From positions 84,640,348-84,704,347 of the forward strand of contig CM073887.1 of the NCBI GenBank assembly GCA_037176705.1: a DNA stretch of 64,000 bases. Direction: 5' to 3'. A program made the position numbers and the translations under genes. The DNA comes from Molossus alvarezi. Its lineage: Eukaryota > Chordata > Mammalia > Chiroptera > Molossidae. Shown piece by piece: positions 61,101 through 64,000 of this stretch (position 1 is the first letter of the stretch; the number at the start of each line of letters is the position of its first letter). The notes beneath the pieces are model-generated. The model did no database searches. It saw only the letters and a program-made list of their open reading frames with translations, and had not been told where the DNA came from.

Positions 61101-63661
61101 ACCAACTGCCTTTGATCTCATTTCATGTAATACTATCATATTTTTTCTTTTATCACACAATTTTTGTATTAAATCTGCTCCAATACTTTTTCTGCAGCTA
61201 TTTATATTAGTTGTCAAACACAATTGAAAGTTTTCCTCCCCAAATCAATATTATTCTTTCCTTTTTTTCAGATTTACACATTAAAATATGGTATAGCCCT
61301 GACCAGCACTGCTCAGTGGTTAAAGTGTCAGCTCTTAGACCAAACAAAGGATGTGAGTTTGATTCCCAGTCAACAGCACATACCTGGGCTGTAGGTTCAA
61401 TCCCTGGCCCTGGTTAGGGCGAGTGCAGGATGCAACCAATCGAGGCATCTCTCTCATTGATATTTCTCTTCCCCCTCCCCTCCGCCCTTCCACTCTCTCT
61501 AAAAATCAATGGAAAAATATCCTCGCCTGAGGATTAACAAAACAAAACAAACAAACAAACAAATATATATATATATACACACATATATATACACACACAC
61601 ATATATATGTACAGGGTATACAGAACAGTAAGAAAGATAACCACTATTACTACCTTGAACATATTTGTATACAATTGACAATTATATTAACCACAATTAT
61701 AAATCTCTATATAGCTGCTAATCTTAGAAATAATGCTAATTATTATTAAAAATGGTGATAATTGCTACTGCTGCTATATTAACTAGCATATATAGAGAGA
61801 GCTCTATAGTTAACAAAGCATTTCTTATACATCATATTGTGTTAATCTGAGACTCTCTCCCTGTTTCCATAGCCAGGGAGATCTGGAGCCTCATGGCTGA
61901 CATAAGGATTCCGAACACTGAGACAGGCCAAAAACAAACTGAAGAAACATTGGGATATACAATTGCTTCTACTTCAAAATACCCACAAATAACAACTTAG
62001 AAACTCCATTTAAAAATAGTGTCGCCCTGCTGATTTGGCTCAGCAGTTGGAGCGTCGGCCTGTGGATCAGAGAGTCCCAGGTTTGGTTCCTGCTAGGGGC
62101 ATGTACATACATACATACATACATACATACATACATAAATAAATAATTGTCAAGTACTCCAAAAAAGCTGTAATGATGGAGGAAATTCTAACTGCTACAA
62201 AGTTAAATGGAGTGCTTTCTTGGAATTCTAAGTTCAAGTCCAAGAGGTGAGTGTAACTCCAACAGTTAAGAGAAACTGCAAAACGTTCTTTGGAGTTCAT
62301 TATCGGTATCCTATACACATATGACCTCCCGGATTAGACTGTGAGCAATGCCAAGAGGGAGTATTGGTTCTTCATGCACCTCCGGATCACCAGCAGCCAA
62401 CTATCAGGTACACTGGAGTACTCTTAACACCTGCTGAAATTTTTTTTTTTTTAATTTTTTTTTCCTTTATTGATTTTGGAGAGAGAGGAAGGAAGAGACA
62501 GAAACAGTGATAAAAGAGAACACTGACTGGCCACCTCCTGCATGCCCCACACTGGGGACTGGGCCCACAAGCTGGGCCTGTGCCTGACCAGGAATAGAAC
62601 CGACAAACTCTTGATGCATGGGTGGATGCTCAACCACTGAGCCACACCAGCCGGGCAATGCCTGCTGAATTTAACTGCACTACTTCCTTGCTGCTAGCCC
62701 CTGAAGACTAATTTGAAAGATATGGCTAAGGCTTTCAAAAATGATTCCCAGTATTTCCCTAGAATTAGCTTTAAATTAAGTAAAATAAAGCGACAAAAAA
62801 CTCAGTAAACATTCTAACTAAAAAGTGGAAGGTCTAACCCTGGCTGGGTGGCTCAGTTGGTTGGAGCATCGGCCCATACAGTCCTCCCTCGCCACTTCGT
62901 GCCCCAACTTTCGCGGCTTCACTCTATGGCAGTTTGTCGCGGTTTTCCAAACCGCAATAGAATGAAGCTGCAAAAGTCCGAACGCGAAGTGGCAAGGGAG
63001 GACTGTATAGTAAATAAAGAATCCTACTTCACGGAAATTTATCGTGGCACGTCTGACACTGATTAACCGCGATAAACAAGGGCTGACTGTATTATTAAAA
63101 GGTTTGATCCCCAGTCAGAATGTGTATGTGAGGCAACCAATCAATGTTTCTCTCTCTCTCTCTCTCGCTCCCTCCAACTCTGTCTGGGGAAAAAAAAAGG
63201 TGGAAGGTAGAGCAAACATTTTTAGACATATAAATACAACTACTGTGTACAGAAAACATTTCAAATAACTGGCAAAGAACCCTCCCACACAAAAAAATAG
63301 GTAGTTACTGTATCAATTTATTAAAGAATCAAAGAAGTGGGAGGGGAATGGCGGCTCAGGGAAAAGAAAGAATCAAGGAAAAACAATGAACTCAATAAAT
63401 CTACCAAGGAGACAGGTCTTGCTACACATACTGAGCATTTCTTTTGCTCCTATCAGAGACCAACATAACCAAGTGAATAAACTTATAAAATAAATGGGGA
63501 GAAATTCCAGTTATGAAATAACTTGCCCTTGGTTGTGGTCTTGAGACAACATAGCTGTAGATCCTGTGGTCGGCTGTGTTAACCTGCAAGGGTCGGGATG
63601 GAGGTGGGTTGAAAACACTTGGTACACCCTCTTGCTCATTCAATCTGTCCTGTACAGCAGC
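39018..63661 (-). CDS. FAF2: FAF2 (UBXD8/ETEA), nine of eleven coding exons (exons 3-11)
   Basis: FAF2 is an ER and lipid-droplet UBX protein that recruits the p97/VCP ATPase for ER-associated degradation and controls lipid-droplet turnover. Exons (gene order): 63527-63661, 60872-60948, 57924-58062, 56271-56356, 56082-56173, 51369-51546, 46240-46411, 45331-45474, 39018-39200. They join in frame into 401 residues. With the usual 44 N-terminal residues this gives 445, the normal length. Order: end of the UBA, a hydrophobic hairpin around residue 90-115 (LLGWSYYLIMLPFRFTYYTI), UAS thioredoxin-like domain, charged coiled coil (KERKKREERERKRRKEEE), and UBX with the p97-contact FPR turn (ANFPRRVLP). 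Every domain present looks intact. Exons 1-2 and the promoter lie beyond 64 kb. Confidence 0.97.
39482..39650 (+). mobile_element. Ves SINE, 'CAGTCAGGGCACAT' type (FAF2 intron 10)
   Basis: Complete head, short body, tail ATTCAGTAAAAATG. Confidence 0.9.
39651..39812 (+). mobile_element. Ves SINE, long form with internal deletion
   Basis: Abuts the preceding SINE. The CT tract is replaced by (CAA)n. Confidence 0.87.
39830..40745. mobile_element. Old LINE-1 3'-UTR fragment (L1M-like)
   Basis: Blocks such as CTCTAAGGATCCCTGGTTCT and CTAGGTGCTAGGTATGTTCA match the 3' region of old mammalian L1M elements. The subfamily is not fixed. Confidence 0.55.
40751..40908 (+). mobile_element. Ves SINE with internal deletion
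   Basis: GGGTCAGGGCACATGCAGGA joins two body blocks normally about 40 nt apart. Confidence 0.9.
41394..41640 (-). mobile_element. Ves SINE, long form
   Basis: Antisense, head GAGCCAAACCGGCCAGGGC. Same sense as FAF2. Confidence 0.92.
41988..42452. mobile_element. Tigger-type DNA transposon fossil, copy 2
   Basis: TA|CAGCAGTCCCATTATCTGTG at the left and GGGAGGACTACTG at the right. The middle (CAGTAAGAGATAAACAACAA, GAATGTGGTCTCTCTCT) is absent from copy 1, so the two copies carry different internal deletions. Confidence 0.72.
43283..43530 (+). mobile_element. Ves SINE, long form
   Basis: Flanks AAATCCAAAGTTAG and AATTCCAAAGCTAG. Confidence 0.92.
43789..44100 (+). mobile_element. Ves SINE, long form, with (AC)n and A-rich tail
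   Basis: Perfect 18-bp target duplication TAAAGTTATCTGAGGGCA at 43771-43788 and 44101-44118. (AC)n at 44004-44034. Confidence 0.96.
44219..44417 (+). mobile_element. Ves SINE, diverged
   Basis: GGGCTAGC before and GTGCTAGC after. Head CTGACCGGTTTTGTTCAGCG. Confidence 0.87.
44590..44790 (-). repeat. MIR SINE
   Basis: Antisense MIR: TTATACCTATGTTACAGATG, AAGAAATTGAGGCTTAGAGA. Confidence 0.75.
45331..45474 (-). CDS. FAF2: FAF2 exon 10 (UBX start)
   Basis: Forty-eight codons, NLQEEKERKLECLPPEPSPD to FHFSQSLT. Acceptor TTTCTACAG, donor ACG|GTAAGG. Confidence 0.98.
46030..46189 (+). mobile_element. Ves SINE, 40 bp from FAF2 exon 9
   Basis: Flanks AGAAAAGACAGGTTT and TGAAAAGATTGGTTT. Its tail ends about 50 bp past the exon 9 donor. 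Confidence 0.9.
46240..46411 (-). CDS. FAF2: FAF2 exon 9 (coiled coil)
   Basis: Completes a split Arg codon, then EERNQTQVLRQQQDEAYLAS onward to KQQKLAEERRRR. Almost wholly charged and helical. Donor AGG|GTAATG. The last residue is Arg where I recall Gln in the human protein. Confidence 0.98.
47346..47580 (+). mobile_element. Ves SINE, long form, in HAL1 copy B
   Basis: Flanks AAAAACCTGCGGGA and AAAAACCTGGGGGA. Confidence 0.94.
48776..49004 (+). mobile_element. Ves SINE in HAL1 copy B
   Basis: Flanks AAGGATGCTCAACGA and AAGGATGCTCAATGA. Confidence 0.93.
49110..49374 (+). mobile_element. Ves SINE, long form, in HAL1 copy B
   Basis: Flanks AATAATTTACAGGGAATC are identical on both sides. Confidence 0.95.
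49760..50017 (-). mobile_element. Ves SINE, long form, in HAL1 copy B
   Basis: Flanks CAAAGAGTGAATCTTT and CAAAGAGAATCTTT. G-rich GAGACGGGCGGGGGAGGGGG replaces the usual GA tract. Confidence 0.92.
50866..51113 (-). mobile_element. Ves SINE, long form
   Basis: CATTTAAGCT on both sides. Confidence 0.94.
51369..51546 (-). CDS. FAF2: FAF2 exon 8 (UAS domain end)
   Basis: VSQALRENTYPFLAMIMLKD to TYLVSERLE with split codons at both ends. Donor AAG|GTACAG. Confidence 0.98.
52143..52437 (+). mobile_element. Ves SINE, long form, with (TA)n
   Basis: Flanks AAGAAGAGATTTTA and AAAAAGAGATTTTA. (TA)n of about 50 bp at 52387-52435 replaces the tail. Confidence 0.92.
52482..52702 (+). mobile_element. Ves SINE, 'CAGTCAGGACACAT' type
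   Basis: Target duplication AAAAATATCCTTAGTCT on both sides. Confidence 0.95.
52779..53034 (-). mobile_element. Ves SINE, long form
   Basis: Flanks GACTTAGAGATGTCT and GACTTAGAGATGATT. Confidence 0.93.
53226..53444 (-). mobile_element. Ves SINE, long form, diverged
   Basis: CTGACTTCT on both sides. Confidence 0.9.
53481..53521 (+). mobile_element. Very short retro-insert (16-nt L1/HAL1-like 3' end plus poly(A))
   Basis: CTCAACAATAAAAAAG then A-rich tail follows AAGAGTTATTGTCAG (53466-53480). The other half of that target duplication, AAGAATTACTGTCAG, lies at 54212-54226 after three SINEs. Confidence 0.5.
53528..53761 (+). mobile_element. Ves SINE, long form, first of a three-copy stack
   Basis: GGGTTG before and GAGTTG after. 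Confidence 0.92.
53772..54001 (+). mobile_element. Ves SINE, long form, second of the stack
   Basis: AAAAAAGAGTTG on both sides. Confidence 0.92.
54012..54211 (+). mobile_element. Ves SINE, 'CAGTCAGGGCACAT' type, third of the stack
   Basis: AAAAAAGAGTTG before, AAAAAGAATTACTG after. Confidence 0.92.
54348..54518 (+). mobile_element. Ves SINE, 5'-truncated
   Basis: Begins at TTTGGAGCATTGTCCAGTAC, lacking the first 30 nt of the head. Confidence 0.88.
54519..54768 (+). mobile_element. Ves SINE, long form
   Basis: Starts in the A-rich tail of the previous copy. Confidence 0.93.
54776..54940 (+). mobile_element. Ves SINE, internally deleted
   Basis: CAGTCCTGGTTGGGGGCACA joins head and body. 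Tail AGAAGATTAACAAAAA. Confidence 0.88.
54987..55232 (+). mobile_element. Ves SINE with (TC)n
   Basis: Perfect target duplication AAAGATTAAAGGCAAG at 54971-54986 and 55233-55248. Confidence 0.95.
55385..55617 (+). mobile_element. Ves SINE, long form with head deletion
   Basis: GGTTAGAGCGTGTTTGATTC skips about 30 nt of the head. Flanks GTCACAAG and GTCACAGG. Confidence 0.9.
55620..55800 (+). mobile_element. LINE-1 3' end fragment
   Basis: GGGGGGATCACTATACCATG, CTGTACACCTGAAACTAATA and an A-rich end are typical of L1 3' UTRs. Confidence 0.7.
55815..56010 (+). repeat. MIR SINE
   Basis: AAACTTGCTGTGTGATCTTG, CTTAAACTCTCTGAGCTCGT and CATGCAATAAAT follow MIR order. It lies 70 bp from FAF2 exon 7. 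Confidence 0.82.
56082..56173 (-). CDS. FAF2: FAF2 exon 7 (UAS domain)
   Basis: Thirty complete codons, NTLCAPEVISLINTRMLFWA then CSTNKPEGYR. Donor GGG|GTAAGT, acceptor GTCCACAG. Confidence 0.98.
56271..56356 (-). CDS. FAF2: FAF2 exon 6 (UAS domain)
   Basis: ALNDAKRELRFLLVYLHGDD then HQDSDEFC. Donor TCG|GTAAGC. Only a 97-bp intron separates it from exon 7. Confidence 0.98.
57300..57870. repeat. Old interspersed repeat in FAF2 intron 5
   Basis: 'GGAGGGAACAGCAAAAGCAA' and surrounding blocks resemble the same L2-like ancient repeat as at 27290-27690. Confidence 0.45.
57924..58062 (-). CDS. FAF2: FAF2 exon 5
   Basis: FALRFIRPDPRSRVTDPIGD to YQGTYSQ. Follows the membrane hairpin. Donor CAG|GTCAGT. 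Confidence 0.98.
58063..59275. other. FAF2 intron 4, unique part
   Basis: No gene or recognisable element between exon 5 and the L1 end at 59279. Confidence 0.5.
59279..59395 (+). mobile_element. LINE-1 3' end fragment
   Basis: GGGTGGTGAGCACACAATGC, ACCAATGTCACCGCAATTCA and an A-rich tail, the same 3' end family as 7551-7734. Confidence 0.72.
59598..59815 (+). mobile_element. Ves SINE, 'GGTCAAGGCACAT' type
   Basis: Head ACCCGGCCAGTGTGGCTCAG, tail CTCTCTAAAAAAAAATAAAG. Confidence 0.93.
59816..60871. other. FAF2 intron 4, part next to exon 4, no feature seen
   Basis: No repeat or coding block that I recognise. Confidence 0.5.
60872..60948 (-). CDS. FAF2: FAF2 exon 4 (membrane hairpin)
   Basis: GLLGWSYYLIMLPFRFTYYT then ILDIF plus two bases of Arg. 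This is the hydrophobic segment that inserts in ER and lipid-droplet monolayers. The Ser after GW is Gly in the human protein as I recall it. Donor GTATGT. Confidence 0.97.
61294..61560 (+). mobile_element. Ves SINE, long form, diverged
   Basis: Head TAGCCCTGACCAGCACTGCT, end TATCCTCGCCTGAGGATTAA. Confidence 0.9.
61561..61612. repeat. (TA)n/(CA)n microsatellite grown from a SINE tail
   Basis: ATATATATATATACACACAT and similar directly after the Ves A-rich tail. Confidence 0.9.
62025..62147 (+). mobile_element. Ves SINE, short form, with (CATA)n tail
   Basis: GGGGCATGTAC endpoint, then about nine CATA units and (AATA)n. Confidence 0.9.
62441..62656 (-). mobile_element. Ves SINE
   Basis: CCTGCTGAAATTTT and CCTGCTGAATTT flank it. 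Confidence 0.92.
62879..63005. mobile_element. Palindromic MITE, 127 bp (Tc1/mariner-like, TA target)
   Basis: Left end CAGTCCTCCCTCGCCACTTC, right end reverse complement CAGTCCTCCCTTGCCACTTC. The arms pair across most of the element (GCRGCTTCAYTCTAT on both sides), and TA flanks it at 62877-62878 and 63006-63007. Confidence 0.85.
63008..63089. mobile_element. Second Tc1/mariner-like end, 82 bp
   Basis: Ends ACAAGGGCTGACTG|TA. Its reverse complement starts CAGTCAGCCCTTGTTTATCG, a terminal repeat similar to but distinct from the MITE. Its partner end is missing, so either it was truncated or the two form one 211-bp unit. Confidence 0.6.
63527..63661 (-). CDS. FAF2: FAF2 exon 3
   Basis: Forty-five codons, AAVQDRLNEQEGVPSVFNPP to YSYVVSRPQPR. 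Acceptor CTTCTTAG. The only frame-consistent donor is AGG|GCAAGT, a GC-type donor. Confidence 0.96.
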
Positions 63662-64000
63662 CTAAGAAGGAAATAAAAGGAGAAATAATTTCAGTGATGC
63701 TCAAATCAGCTCATAATCAGAGATGAGGCAACTGTTGCTTGGTGTTATAAAACTGGTAACCTGAGAGGAACTTCAACTTGCTATGGTGGGAGGTAATGTG
63801 TGGTGATGGCTCCAGAATTCACACACAACAGAGTACAAGGAACCTGTCTGGAAGCTCCATTTATGCAGCAAGAACATTGCCTTTATTCAGATGGCATGTG
63901 TTTCTGAGGTGGCTGGGATACAAGGTGCTTCACTGTACAAGCCTAAGGAGAGCCACCTATAGAGAATTCGATGTAGACAGTGTCCCTAAGGCTGTGCAAC
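63662..64000. other. FAF2 intron 2 (partial)
   Basis: Upstream of exon 3. The exon 2 sequence is not found before the window ends. Confidence 0.7.

Larger units (their letters stand above)
62837..63195 (+). mobile_element. Ves SINE split by a MITE
   Basis: Head 62837-62876, rest 63092-63195. Flanks AAGTGGAAGGTCTA and AAGGTGGAAGGTAGA. Confidence 0.88.

Noticed and set aside
62104..62137. CATA repeat as a CRISPR-like array
   Set aside because: Tetranucleotide microsatellite grown from a SINE tail; no spacers.

Overview
This is vertebrate nuclear DNA from a bat. Genes are split by GT-AG introns, and more than sixty copies of the tRNA-derived, bat-specific Ves SINE are scattered through it. A yangochiropteran (for example vespertilionid-grade) bat is the best guess, but the species cannot be fixed from the sequence. 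LINE-1, HAL1, MIR, Tigger and hAT remnants are all mammalian in type.

Two protein-coding genes lie tail to tail, the arrangement expected for human 5q35.2 with the orientation flipped. At the left edge the last four coding exons of RNF44 (+ strand, 183-975) encode the C-terminal 123 residues with a complete RING-H2 domain. A long 3' UTR follows, with AATAAA signals at 2562 and 3326. From the right edge, FAF2 (UBXD8/ETEA, - strand) runs from about 36 kb to beyond 64 kb. Nine coding exons (exons 3-11, 39018-63661) are present and encode residues 45-445, covering the end of UBA, the membrane hairpin, the UAS domain, the coiled coil and the UBX domain. Exons 1-2 and the promoter are outside the window. 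Every FAF2 exon junction keeps frame, and the total matches the usual 445-residue length.

The intergenic space (about 3.4-36 kb) is a stratified pile of mobile elements. A 5'-truncated LINE-1 (4.5-9.8 kb) contains an MRPL30 retrocopy, a Tigger-type transposon, an hAT element with an 8-bp target duplication, and SINEs. Directly after it a nearly full-length LINE-1 (9.8-25.5 kb) has been stretched to 15.7 kb by SINEs, a half-L1 (HAL1) element and a CCDC90B retrocopy. 25.5-36 kb holds more SINEs, old MIR pieces and mostly unremarkable unique DNA. FAF2 introns carry a second HAL1, a Tigger fossil, a young-looking palindromic MITE and about thirty Ves copies, mostly antisense to the gene.

No CRISPR, operon, toxin or obvious new protein system is present. 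The noteworthy signals are retrotransposition products: a Ves head fused to a nearby unique segment, a tailless 47-nt Ves head with a perfect 15-bp target duplication, a recurrent short Ves form with a fixed 3' end, two ORF2-less HAL1 elements with the same junction, a retrocopy that carries apparent promoter sequence, and a site hit by four successive insertions. A predicted GC-AG intron in FAF2 also stands out. Element boundaries were read by eye and are usually good to about +/-5-10 bp.
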